NCBI GenBank assembly: GCA_031399085.1
Contig: JANNOQ010000042.1
Location: forward strand, 62,001-126,000
Reading direction: 5' to 3'
Length of the DNA: 64,000 nucleotides
Origin: R-RK-3 sp031399085
GTDB taxonomy: Bacteria > Pseudomonadota > Alphaproteobacteria > Rhizobiales > Rhodomicrobiaceae
Below are positions 53,014 to 60,935 of the stretch, piece after piece. A program made the position numbers and the translations under genes. Positions within the stretch are counted from its first letter, which is position 1. Each line of letters begins with the position of its first letter. The notes under the pieces are model-generated. The model did no database searches. It was not told where the DNA came from and saw only the letters and a list, made by a program, of their open reading frames with translations.

Positions 53014-55701
53014 ATGACCCTCAGCATTAACGAGATACGATCCGCGTTCCTCAATTATTTCAAACGCCACGGCCATGAGATTGTGCCGTCCGGTCCGCTC
53101 GTGCCGCGCAACGATCCAACCTTGATGTTCACCAATGCCGGCATGGTGCAATTCAAGAACGTCTTTACCGGCCTCGAAAAGCGCCCCTATCATCGCGCGG
53201 TGACGGCGCAGAAATGCGTGCGCGCGGGCGGCAAGCACAATGATCTCGACAATGTCGGCTACACGGCGCGGCATCACACATTTTTCGAGATGCTGGGCAA
53301 TTTCTCCTTCGGCGATTATTTCAAGGACGTCGCCATCGAACATGCCTGGACGCTCATCACCAAGGAATTCGGCCTCGACAAGAACCGTCTGATCGCCACG
53401 GTCTATGCCGACGACGACGACGCTTACAACCTCTGGCGCAAGATCGCCGGCTTGCCCGCCTCCCGCATCATCCGCATCGGCACCTCGGACAATTTCTGGT
53501 CGATGGGCGACACGGGTCCCTGCGGGCCGTGCTCCGAAATCTTCTTCGACCACGGCGATAAGGTTCAGGGAGGCCCCCCAGGCAGCCCGGATGCGGATGG
53601 CGACCGCTTCATCGAGATTTGGAATCTCGTCTTCATGCAATATGAGCAGGTGACGCCCCACGAGCGGATCAACCTGCCGCGCCCCTCGATCGACACCGGA
53701 TTAGGGCTGGAGCGGCTGGCGGCCGTCCTGCAAGGCGTGCACGACAATTACGACACCGATCTGTTCAAGGCGCTGATCAAGGCCTCAGCGGAGGCGAGCG
53801 GCGTGCCGGCGGACGGCGAGCATCGCATCAGCCACCGGGTGATCGCCGATCATCTGCGCTCGACCAGCTTCCTCATTGCCGACGGCGTGCTGCCCTCGAA
53901 TGAAGGACGCGGCTATGTGCTGCGCCGCATCATGCGCCGCGCCATGCGCCACGCTCACCTCATCGGCGCCAAGGAGCCGCTGATGTGGCGGCTCGTCCCG
54001 GCGCTCACCCGCGAAATGGGACAGGCTTATCCCGAGCTGATCCGCGCCGAAGGGCTTATTTCGGAAACGCTGCGGCTGGAAGAAAGCCGGTTCCGCAAGA
54101 CCTTGGAGCGCGGCATTGCCCTGCTCGACGAGGAAACCTCCGGCCTTGCCGCCGGCGCGACGCTCTCCGGCGACGTGGCTTTCAAGCTTTACGACACTTA
54201 CGGCTTCCCGCTCGACCTGACAGCCGACGCGCTGAAGGCCCGCAACATCGAGGTCGACCGCACTGGCTTTGACGCCGCGATGGATCGCCAGCGCGCCGAA
54301 GCCCGCAAAGCCTGGTCCGGCTCCGGCGACGCGGCGACTGAGCGCGTCTGGTACGAGCTGCGCGACCGCGTCGGCGCGACCGAATTTCTTGGCTATGAGA
54401 CGGAGAAGGCCGAAGGCCAAATCGTTGCCATCGTTAAAGGCGGCAAGGAAGTCAGACAGCTTCGAAAAGGCGAGGAAGGCGCGATCATCACCAATCAAAC
54501 GCCGTTTTACGCCATGTCGGGCGGCCAGGTCGGCGATCTGGGGCAAATTCGCGGGCCCAAGGGCGCGCTGTTCATCGTTAGCGGCACCGAAAAGAAGCTC
54601 GGCGACCTCTTCGTGCATGTCGGGACGCTGGAAAAGGGACCGCTCAAACCCGGCGACGCGGTGGAACTCGATGTCGATCATGCCCGCCGCACCGCGATCC
54701 GCGCCAACCATTCAGCGACCCATCTGCTGCATGAAGCGCTGCGCCAGGTGCTCGGCACGCATGTGGCGCAGAAAGGCTCGCTGGTCGAGCCCGGCCGGCT
54801 GCGTTTCGATTTCTCGCACCAAAAGCCGATGACGCCCGAGGAAATTCAGGCCGCCGAGGATCTCGCCAACGCGATGATCCTGCAGAACGAAGCCGTCGTC
54901 ACGCGGCTGATGGCCGTCGATGACGCGATTGCCTCCGGGGCCATGGCGCTGTTTGGCGAGAAATACGGCGAGGAGGTGCGCGTCGTCTCGATGGGCAAGG
55001 CTGTGGATGGCGAAAAAGCCGGCAAGACCTATTCCGTCGAATTATGCGGCGGAACGCATGCCAATCGCACGGGTGACATCGGGCTGGTGAAGATCATGGC
55101 GGAAAGCGCGGTCGCCGCCGGCGTGCGCCGCATCGAAGCCCTCACCGGCGATGCAGCCCGACACTATCTCAGTCAGCAGGATAGCCTGATCAAGGCAGCG
55201 GCGAGCGCGCTTAAGGTCCGCGCCGACGAATTGCCCGTGCGCCTCGCCGCGCTCATCGATGAAAAGCGGCGTCTCGAGCGCGAGCTGGCCGAGGCGAGGA
55301 AGGCAATGGCGCTCGGCGGCGGCACAAATTCCGCGCGTGGCAGGGACGAGGCGGTGCGCGAAGTGGGCGCCGTCAAACTGATCGCCCGCACGGTGCGCGG
55401 TATTGCGCCAAAGGATTTGCGTGGTCTCGTCGACGACGGCAAACGCCAGATCGGCTCCGGCATCGTCGCCATTATCGGCGTGACCGACGAGGGCAAGGCT
55501 GGCATCGTTGTTGGTGTCACCGACGATCTGACGGGCAATTATAGTGCCGTGGACCTGGTGCGGGCCGGGGCGGAAGCGCTCGGCGGCGCCGGCGGCGGCG
55601 GGCGTCCCGACATGGCCCAGGCCGGCGGCCCTGACGGCAGCCGCGCCGATGCCGCGCTTGCCGCTATCGAAAAATGCGTCGCGGCCCAGGCCGTTATGTA
55701 A
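53014..55701 (+). CDS. alaS: Alanyl-tRNA synthetase
   Basis: An 895-residue AlaRS. The class II core has KRHGHEIVPSGPLVPRNDPTLMFTNAGMVQFK and motif 3 in the region LPRPSIDTGLGLERLAAVLQG. The editing domain carries the zinc motif NHSATHLLH and CGGTHANRTGDIG. The C-terminal domain ends with GGAGGGGRPDMAQAGG. It charges tRNA-Ala and removes mischarged Ser or Gly. The ATG at 53014 directly follows an in-frame GTG at 53011. It lies downstream of recA, an arrangement common in alphaproteobacteria. Confidence 0.98.
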   Translation: MTLSINEIRSAFLNYFKRHGHEIVPSGPLVPRNDPTLMFTNAGMVQFKNVFTGLEKRPYHRAVTAQKCVRAGGKHNDLDNVGYTARHHTFFEMLGNFSFGDYFKDVAIEHAWTLITKEFGLDKNRLIATVYADDDDAYNLWRKIAGLPASRIIRIGTSDNFWSMGDTGPCGPCSEIFFDHGDKVQGGPPGSPDADGDRFIEIWNLVFMQYEQVTPHERINLPRPSIDTGLGLERLAAVLQGVHDNYDTDLFKALIKASAEASGVPADGEHRISHRVIADHLRSTSFLIADGVLPSNEGRGYVLRRIMRRAMRHAHLIGAKEPLMWRLVPALTREMGQAYPELIRAEGLISETLRLEESRFRKTLERGIALLDEETSGLAAGATLSGDVAFKLYDTYGFPLDLTADALKARNIEVDRTGFDAAMDRQRAEARKAWSGSGDAATERVWYELRDRVGATEFLGYETEKAEGQIVAIVKGGKEVRQLRKGEEGAIITNQTPFYAMSGGQVGDLGQIRGPKGALFIVSGTEKKLGDLFVHVGTLEKGPLKPGDAVELDVDHARRTAIRANHSATHLLHEALRQVLGTHVAQKGSLVEPGRLRFDFSHQKPMTPEEIQAAEDLANAMILQNEAVVTRLMAVDDAIASGAMALFGEKYGEEVRVVSMGKAVDGEKAGKTYSVELCGGTHANRTGDIGLVKIMAESAVAAGVRRIEALTGDAARHYLSQQDSLIKAAASALKVRADELPVRLAALIDEKRRLERELAEARKAMALGGGTNSARGRDEAVREVGAVKLIARTVRGIAPKDLRGLVDDGKRQIGSGIVAIIGVTDEGKAGIVVGVTDDLTGNYSAVDLVRAGAEALGGAGGGGRPDMAQAGGPDGSRADAALAAIEKCVAAQAVM

Positions 55702-55755
55702 GCCGAACCCGCCGGTTATGCCTTGCGTATGGAGCTGTCACTGGGCAAGGCCAGC

Positions 55756-56970
55756 CTAAGCCATCGCCTTCTGCAAATTCTCGTCGACCTTGCTGATAAA
55801 GCCCTCGGTCGACAGCCATTTCTGCTGATCGCCGACCAGTAGCGCCAGATCCTTGGTCATGAAGCCTGACTCGATGGTGCCGACGGTCACATCCTCCAGC
55901 GTCTGCGAAAATTTTGCCAGCGCCTCATTGCCGTCCAGCTTGGCGCGGTGTTTGAGGCCGCGCGACCAGGCGAAAATCGAGGCCGTCGAATTGGTCGAGG
56001 TCTCGCGGCCTTTCTGATGCTCACGATAGTGGCGCGTCACCGTGCCATGCGCCGCCTCCGCCTCGACCGTTCTGCCGTCTGGGGAGAGCAGCACGCTGGT
56101 CATCAGCCCGAGCGACCCATAGCCCTGCGCCACGGTGTCGGACTGCACATCGCCGTCATAGTTCTTGCAGGCCCAGACGAAACCGCCCGGCCATTTCAGC
56201 GCCGAGGCCACCATGTCGTCAATCAGACGATGCTCATAGCTGATGCTTTTCGCCGCAAAAAGATCCTTGAATTCGGCGTCGAAAATCTCCTGGAAGATGT
56301 CCTTGAACCGGCCGTCATAGGCTTTCAGGATGGTGTTCTTGGTCGAAAGATAGAGCGGATAGCCGCGCTGCAGGGCAAAATTCATGCTGGCGCGGGCGAA
56401 ATCGCTGATCGAGGCGTCGAGATTGTACATCGACAGCGAAATGCCGGCGGCCGGGAAGTCGAACACCTCGTGCTCGATGGTCTGGCTGCCGTCCTCGGCC
56501 ACCCAACGGATGCTGAGCTTGCCCTTGCCGGGCACCTTGAAATCCGTGGCGCGGTATTGGTCGCCATAGGCGTGCCGCCCGACGATGATCGGCTGCGTCC
56601 AGCCGGGCACGAGGCGCGGAACGTTGCGGCAGATGATCGGCTCGCGAAAAATCACGCCGCCGAGGATGTTGCGGATGGTCCCATTGGGAGATTTCCACAT
56701 CTTCTTAAGGCCGAATTCCTCGACGCGAGCCTCATCCGGGGTCATCGTGGCGCATTTGACGCCGACGCCGTGTTCGTTGATCGCGTGGGCGGCGTCGATG
56801 GTGATCTGGTCGTCGGTGGCGTCGCGGTGTTCCACTGAGAGGTCGAAATAGAGCAGGTTGACGTCGAGATAGGGATGGATGAGCTTATCTTTGATCAGCT
56901 GCCAAATGATGCGGGTCATCTCATCGCCGTCGAGTTCGACGACGGGGTTGGCCACTTTGATTTTGCTCAT
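55756..56970 (-). CDS. icd: NADP-dependent isocitrate dehydrogenase
   Basis: A 404-residue enzyme of the TCA cycle that oxidises isocitrate to 2-oxoglutarate. It belongs to the eukaryote-like homodimeric NADP class. The N-terminus KVANPVVELDGDEMTRIIW and the substrate loop KSPNGTIRNILGG with the Ser are typical. Other landmarks are VPGWTQPIIVGRHAYGDQYRATD and the conserved metal-site AWACKNYDGDVQSD-like stretch WACKNYDGDVQSDTVAQGYG. The start is ATG at 56970 (MSKIKV). It converges with alaS. Confidence 0.97.
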   Translation of the reverse strand: MSKIKVANPVVELDGDEMTRIIWQLIKDKLIHPYLDVNLLYFDLSVEHRDATDDQITIDAAHAINEHGVGVKCATMTPDEARVEEFGLKKMWKSPNGTIRNILGGVIFREPIICRNVPRLVPGWTQPIIVGRHAYGDQYRATDFKVPGKGKLSIRWVAEDGSQTIEHEVFDFPAAGISLSMYNLDASISDFARASMNFALQRGYPLYLSTKNTILKAYDGRFKDIFQEIFDAEFKDLFAAKSISYEHRLIDDMVASALKWPGGFVWACKNYDGDVQSDTVAQGYGSLGLMTSVLLSPDGRTVEAEAAHGTVTRHYREHQKGRETSTNSTASIFAWSRGLKHRAKLDGNEALAKFSQTLEDVTVGTIESGFMTKDLALLVGDQQKWLSTEGFISKVDENLQKAMA

Positions 56971-57073
56971 GATCGTCCTCAAGCCGTTAGGGAACGTTGC
57001 ACGGTTGCCAGCTGCTGCGCCGCACCATAATAGAGGCTTTTAAGCGCGCCAAGCCGTTGAAAGAAGAGATTGC

Positions 57074-57907
57074 ATGGAAAATCTGAAACGCGCGGCCGCC
57101 GAGACTGAAAAGCCGGGTAATAGCCGGCCGCCGCGCCCGCCCGCCATCATCCTGGTTGAGCCGCAGCTGGGCGAAAATATCGGCCAGGCAGCGCGCGCGA
57201 TGGCCAATTTCGGGCTGACCGAGCTTCGGCTCGTTGCGCCTCGCGACGGCTGGCCGAACGAGAAAGCGGAGGCTGCCGCGTCAGGCGCCGGCGCCATTGT
57301 CGAAGCTGCGGCCGTGTTTTCCACAGTTGAAGCCGCGATTGCCGATCTCCACTTTGTCGGCGCGACAACCGCGCGTATTCGTGAGATGGTAAAGCCGGTT
57401 ATGACGCCCGAGAGCGCCGTGCGCGATCTTGCGCACCGCTCGGAAGCGGGACAAATTTGCGGCATCCTGTTCGGACGCGAGCGGTCCGGCCTTGAAAATG
57501 ACGAACTTGCCCTGGCGGATGCGCTGATTATGGCGCCCGTCAATCCGGCCTTCGCCTCGCTCAATTTGGCGCAGGCCGTGCTGATTGTTGGGTATGAGTG
57601 GCGCAAGCTGACGGAAGGATCGTCGCTCGGCCGCGGCACCGAGTTTGACGGTCCCGCGAAGGAAGGGTTGTACCTCAACAAGTGCAACCCGGCCACACGC
57701 GGCGAGCTTCTCGACTTCTTCGTCCACATCGAAGCGGAATTGACGCAAGCAGGCTTTTTCAAAACGGACGAGAAGCGTTCAAGCGTGGTACGTAACATCC
57801 GCAATATGTTTCATCGGGCCGCAATGACCGATCAAGAAGTTAGGACTTGGCGCGGGATCGTGGTTGCGTTAACAGGGCTGCGGCGTTCGCGCCACAGGGT
57901 GGAGTAG
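57074..57907 (+). CDS. trmJ: tRNA (cytidine/uridine-2'-O-)-methyltransferase TrmJ-like
   Basis: A 277-residue SPOUT (TrmH/SpoU) RNA methyltransferase. The knot motifs are visible: motif 1 in IILVEPQLGENIGQAARAMANFGL, motif 2 in GILFGRERSGLENDEL and motif 3 in VNPAFASLNLAQAVLIVGYEW. TrmJ modifies the 2'-OH at position 32 of tRNA. The N-terminal extension before the domain is about 25 residues. It diverges from icd. The C-terminal 80 residues form a helical tail (ELLDFFVHIEAELTQAGFF), as in TrmJ. Confidence 0.9.
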   Translation: MENLKRAAAETEKPGNSRPPRPPAIILVEPQLGENIGQAARAMANFGLTELRLVAPRDGWPNEKAEAAASGAGAIVEAAAVFSTVEAAIADLHFVGATTARIREMVKPVMTPESAVRDLAHRSEAGQICGILFGRERSGLENDELALADALIMAPVNPAFASLNLAQAVLIVGYEWRKLTEGSSLGRGTEFDGPAKEGLYLNKCNPATRGELLDFFVHIEAELTQAGFFKTDEKRSSVVRNIRNMFHRAAMTDQEVRTWRGIVVALTGLRRSRHRVE

Positions 57908-58005
57908 CCAGGCCACAGGGTCATAGTTAAGCCCTCTTTATGCTATTGCGATTGCCGGGACATAATGGCAGCGTGTGGCCCTTCGGAGGGACTACAGGGC
58001 AGGGG

Positions 58006-58608
58006 ATGCAAATGAACAATTTTAGCCGATTGGGATGTTTGACAGGGCTGGTGGCCGGCCTTGCCTTCGCCGCGGCTGCGATGGCGCAAACGTCCGCCGC
58101 CCCAAAGGGCGATAAGGAAGCCGCCGGCGCCAAGGAGGAGTTGAGCCTCAAATCCGTCAAGCTGATCACGGGCTTTGCGCTGACGACAATCCCGAGCGAG
58201 ATCAAGCAGCCGGACGGCAAGGTGCTGAAGATCGACCGCTCAAATCTGGAAAAGATCCTGGTGCCGCTGGAAGATGCCCGCCGCATCATCATGACCGCGC
58301 GCAATTCCGCCCACGCGCAAATGTGCGATTTGCCCGAGTTGCAGGCGGAGAATTACCTCGCTCTGATGCGGGTCGAGCAGTCCAAGAAGGTCTGGTCGCA
58401 GGAGCAGATGCTGTTCATCAATCGGCTGCATCTGTTTACGGTGATGTGGCTGACCGGCAACGTGCGCTTCCTGGAAAAGGACGGCAAAAAAGAGCCGCAA
58501 GTGATCGCCGAGCCGGACAAGGGCGAAAAGAAGGATTGCAGCGCCGAGGAAAAGGCGAGCGTAAAGGCCAATATCGAGGCGTTCCTGAAATCAATGCAAA
58601 AATCTTGA
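58006..58608 (+). CDS. Hypothetical secreted protein
   Basis: A 200-residue protein with a signal peptide (residues 1-28, core GCLTGLVAGLAFAAAAMA, cleavage after MAQ). The mature domain is helical (RSNLEKILVPLEDARRIIMTARNSAHAQMC, EQMLFINRLHLFTVMWLTGNV) with Cys at CDL and DCS, ending in an acidic/basic tail. No family is recognised. The start is ATG at 58006 or 58012. It is followed by a palindromic element and then the rpsD promoter. Confidence 0.6.
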   Translation: MQMNNFSRLGCLTGLVAGLAFAAAAMAQTSAAPKGDKEAAGAKEELSLKSVKLITGFALTTIPSEIKQPDGKVLKIDRSNLEKILVPLEDARRIIMTARNSAHAQMCDLPELQAENYLALMRVEQSKKVWSQEQMLFINRLHLFTVMWLTGNVRFLEKDGKKEPQVIAEPDKGEKKDCSAEEKASVKANIEAFLKSMQKS

Positions 58609-58612
58609 CGAC

Positions 58613-58660
58613 AGAGCCGTTCCCGAAAAGTGTACGCGGTTTTCGGACGAGAACGGCTCT
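58613..58660. repeat. Palindromic element with AGAGC ends
   Basis: A 48-base nested palindrome lies four bases after the preceding stop: outer AGAGCCGTTC / GAACGGCTCT and inner CCGAAAA / TTTTCGG. The AGAGC ends resemble the elements at 38.1 and 40.6 kb. It could also serve as the terminator of the upstream gene. Confidence 0.6.
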
Positions 58661-58682
58661 ATCTATAAATCTAGCTGCGGCG

Positions 58683-58711
58683 TTGACAGCGCCGCGCCGT
58701 TTCCGCTATCA
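58683..58711 (+). promoter_or_regulatory. Sigma-70 promoter of rpsD
   Basis: TTGACA at 58683-58688, a 17-base spacer and CTATCA at 58706-58711 fit a housekeeping promoter closely. It points toward rpsD, whose ATG lies 165 bases downstream. The hairpin at 58719-58744 would be at the very start of this transcript. Confidence 0.65.
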
Positions 58712-58718
58712 CACATTC

Positions 58719-58744
58719 AGGCGGACCCTACGGTCCGCCTTTTC
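58719..58744 (+). terminator. Terminator-like hairpin in the rpsD leader
   Basis: A perfect 9-bp stem (AGGCGGACC / GGTCCGCCT) with a four-base loop is followed by TTTC. It lies only about eight bases after the -10 box of the rpsD promoter. It may terminate transcripts from upstream, or act as a 5' leader structure that protects or regulates the rpsD mRNA. Confidence 0.6.
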
Positions 58745-58875
58745 TCATGCCCGTGGCGGCCAATTTTGAGGGTTCGCCTGTCGTTTTCCGGTTCTCACCG
58801 TTCTATTTGCGAGGTCCGGATAAAAGGAGGAGGGCATGGTCATTTGTCGAAGCCAATCTTTTTTGGGAAGCAAAC

Positions 58876-59493
58876 ATGACCAAGCGCATCAGCGCCAAGC
58901 ATAAGATCGACCGCCGCCTCGGCGAGAACATCTGGGGCCGTCCGAAAAGCCCGCTCAACAAACGCGAATACGGACCCGGCCAGCACGGCCAGCGCCGGCG
59001 CGGCAAAGTGTCGGATTTCGGCGTGCAGCTTCGCGCCAAGCAGAAGCTGAAGGGCTATTACGGCAATATCAACGAGCGCCAGTTCAAGAATATCTATAAG
59101 GAAGCGACGCGTCTTCGGGGCGACACGTCGGAAAATTTGATCGGTCTGCTCGAATGCCGGCTGGACGCGGTTGTCTATCGCTCGAAATTCGTGGCGACGC
59201 CCTTCGCGGCGCGCCAGTTCATCAGCCACGGCCATATCATCGTGAACGGCAGGCGGGTGAATATTCCCAGCTATCGCTGCCGCGCGGGCGATGTGGTCGA
59301 GGTGCAGGAAAAATCCCGCAACATCATCGCGGTGCTGGAAGCGGTGCAAAGCGCCGAGCGCGACGTGCCGGACTACATCGAAGCGGATCACGCCAAAATG
59401 CGGTCCAACTTTGTGCGCGTTCCCCAGCTTGGGGATGTGCCCTATCCGGTGCGCATGGAGCCCAATCTGGTCGTCGAGTTTTATTCCCGCTAA
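58876..59493 (+). CDS. rpsD: 30S ribosomal protein S4
   Basis: A 205-residue S4, a primary 16S rRNA-binding protein that nucleates 30S assembly. The sequence runs MTKRISAKHKIDRRLGENIWG, then PGQHGQRRRGKVSDFGVQL. The S4 RNA-binding domain includes RLDAVVYRSKFVATPFAARQFISHGHI and VNGRRVNIPSYRCRAGD. The start at 58876 matches the family; the frame extends 43 codons upstream. The gene is monocistronic here, as usual in alphaproteobacteria, with its own promoter and a structured leader. Confidence 0.98.
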   Translation: MTKRISAKHKIDRRLGENIWGRPKSPLNKREYGPGQHGQRRRGKVSDFGVQLRAKQKLKGYYGNINERQFKNIYKEATRLRGDTSENLIGLLECRLDAVVYRSKFVATPFAARQFISHGHIIVNGRRVNIPSYRCRAGDVVEVQEKSRNIIAVLEAVQSAERDVPDYIEADHAKMRSNFVRVPQLGDVPYPVRMEPNLVVEFYSR

Positions 59494-59544
59494 GCTTGCG
59501 GGCGAAAAACCTGCATTTGTCGTTCCGGGATTGACGCCTGCGGT

Positions 59545-60096
59545 CTACAACGCCGAATGGCCATTCCCCAGCCGATGCCGACCAGGGGCGCCGCTTTCGC
59601 GGCCGGCGCCGCTGGCCTCGATCGGCCGCGCGGTTTCATGCTCGATCATCGCGGTGGCGATCATGGTGAGGATGACCGCCGAGGCGAACATGTAGAGGCC
59701 GGGCATCGACGTGGCGTCGGCAAGGTTGGTCGCCTTGGCGTAGAAAATGAACAGCGCCAGCACCAGCACATCCAGCATCGACCATTTGCCGAGCCAGGCG
59801 AGCCGCTTCAGCCAGCGCCCGCCTCGTTCCGGCTGCACTTGCCGGATCGAGTATAGCGCCAGCAAATACAGCAGCTTCACAAATGGGAAGATCACGGAGA
59901 ACAGGCAGATAATCGCGGCAAGGACGTATTCGCCCGACCCGTAGAGCTCCCGCACCACGGAAACCAGCGAGTGCATGTCGGTCCAAATGTAGAACCGCGT
60001 CAGACGCATGATCGGAAGCGTCAGCCCCAGCACCAGGCAGACGGTTGCTCCAACAATCAGCAGGCCCAAGAGAAAGGATTGCCTGCTGCGGCTCAT
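59545..60096 (-). CDS. PqiA-like (paraquat-inducible) membrane protein
   Basis: A 183-residue membrane protein with four hydrophobic helices, as in the PqiA domain: FLLGLLIVGATVCLVLGLTLPIMRL, VLAAIICLFSVIFPFVKLLYLLAL, MLDVLVLALFIFYAKA and GLYMFASAVILTMIATAMIE. The motif with the FPFVKLL and WSMLDV segments is conserved in the family, which works with MCE proteins in lipid trafficking. No PqiB/MCE gene is adjacent. The start at 60096 omits an N-terminal 13 residues (MPKARMGQERQLS) that also fit. It is downstream of grxD on the same strand. Confidence 0.85.
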   Translation of the reverse strand: MSRSRQSFLLGLLIVGATVCLVLGLTLPIMRLTRFYIWTDMHSLVSVVRELYGSGEYVLAAIICLFSVIFPFVKLLYLLALYSIRQVQPERGGRWLKRLAWLGKWSMLDVLVLALFIFYAKATNLADATSMPGLYMFASAVILTMIATAMIEHETARPIEASGAGRESGAPGRHRLGNGHSAL

Positions 60097-60153
60097 AGAT
60101 AGCTGCCTTTCCTGGCCCATTCGGGCTTTGGGCAAGCGGGAATGTGTTGGCTG

Positions 60154-60498
60154 TCAAGCCACCGCCTTGGCAAATTGCACGCCTTTTTCCCGCAGATGCT
60201 GCTCCAATTCGCCGGACTGAAACATTTCGCTGACGATGTCCGCGCCGCCGACGAACTCGCCCTTGACGTAAAGTTGCGGGATCGTCGGCCAGTTCGCGTA
60301 AGCCTTGACGCCATCGCGCACGCTCATGTCTTCGAGGACATTAATGTCCTTAAAGTCGAGGCCGAGATAGGTCAGAATCTGCGTCACACGTCCGGAAAAG
60401 CCGCATTGCGGGAAATCTTTCGTGCCCTTCATGAACAGCACCACGTCGTTGGTCTTGACCTGCTGGTCGATCCAGTTGGTTACCTGGTCCGTGCTCAT
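60154..60498 (-). CDS. grxD: Monothiol glutaredoxin Grx4 (CGFS type)
   Basis: A 114-residue monothiol glutaredoxin. The active site C32-G-F-S35 is in the segment KDFPQCGFSGRVTQIL; other features are the cis-Pro strand WPTIPQLYVKGEFVGG with its GG pair. CGFS glutaredoxins bind [2Fe-2S] clusters with glutathione and work with BolA proteins in cluster delivery. The ATG at 60498 (MSTDQV) is the start. The bolA gene lies upstream on the same strand, 156 bases away, and the pair is expected to act together. Confidence 0.96.
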   Translation of the reverse strand: MSTDQVTNWIDQQVKTNDVVLFMKGTKDFPQCGFSGRVTQILTYLGLDFKDINVLEDMSVRDGVKAYANWPTIPQLYVKGEFVGGADIVSEMFQSGELEQHLREKGVQFAKAVA

Positions 60499-60654
60499 CA
60501 TCGTCCTTTCGTCGCTCTGAAACTGTGCCCGTATTCGCGATATCCTACACGAGTTTGCGGACAACTCCCAAGTCTGTCGAAATGGCGCGAGAGCGATAAG
60601 CGGACAAGCCCTCGAAGGCGCTTTCGGCAGGCGCTCCTCGGCCAGCGGCGACAG

Positions 60655-60891
60655 CTATTTCTCCGGCGCGGCGGTTTGCAGCGCCAGGGCGTGAAGTTCG
60701 CCGCCCATCGTGCCGCGCAGCGCGTCATAGACCATTTGATGCTGCTGAACGCGGGTCTTGCCGCGAAAGGCTTCCGAGATCACCTGCGCGGCATAGTGAT
60801 CGCCGTCCCCCGCCAGATCCTTGATGGTGATCTCGGCGTCGGGCAGTTTTTCCCGGATCATGTCTTCGATCTGCTTCGCGCTCATCGGCAT
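60655..60891 (-). CDS. BolA family protein (grxD partner)
   Basis: A 78-residue BolA-family protein (IbaG/YrbA-like). The core has IEDMIREKLPDAEITIKDLAGDGDHYAAQVISEAFRGK and TRVQQHQMVYDALRG, containing the conserved HxxVxxAL segment. It lacks the Cys that some BolA proteins use for cluster binding but has the histidine. It lies between purL and grxD on the minus strand. The start at 60891 (MPMSAK) is chosen; 60885 is an equally good ATG. Function: cluster transfer with Grx4. Confidence 0.9.
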   Translation of the reverse strand: MPMSAKQIEDMIREKLPDAEITIKDLAGDGDHYAAQVISEAFRGKTRVQQHQMVYDALRGTMGGELHALALQTAAPEK

Positions 60892-60935
60892 GGGTTCGGC
60901 CTCGGGATTTTTGTCCTCGCGCACATTACCCGCAT

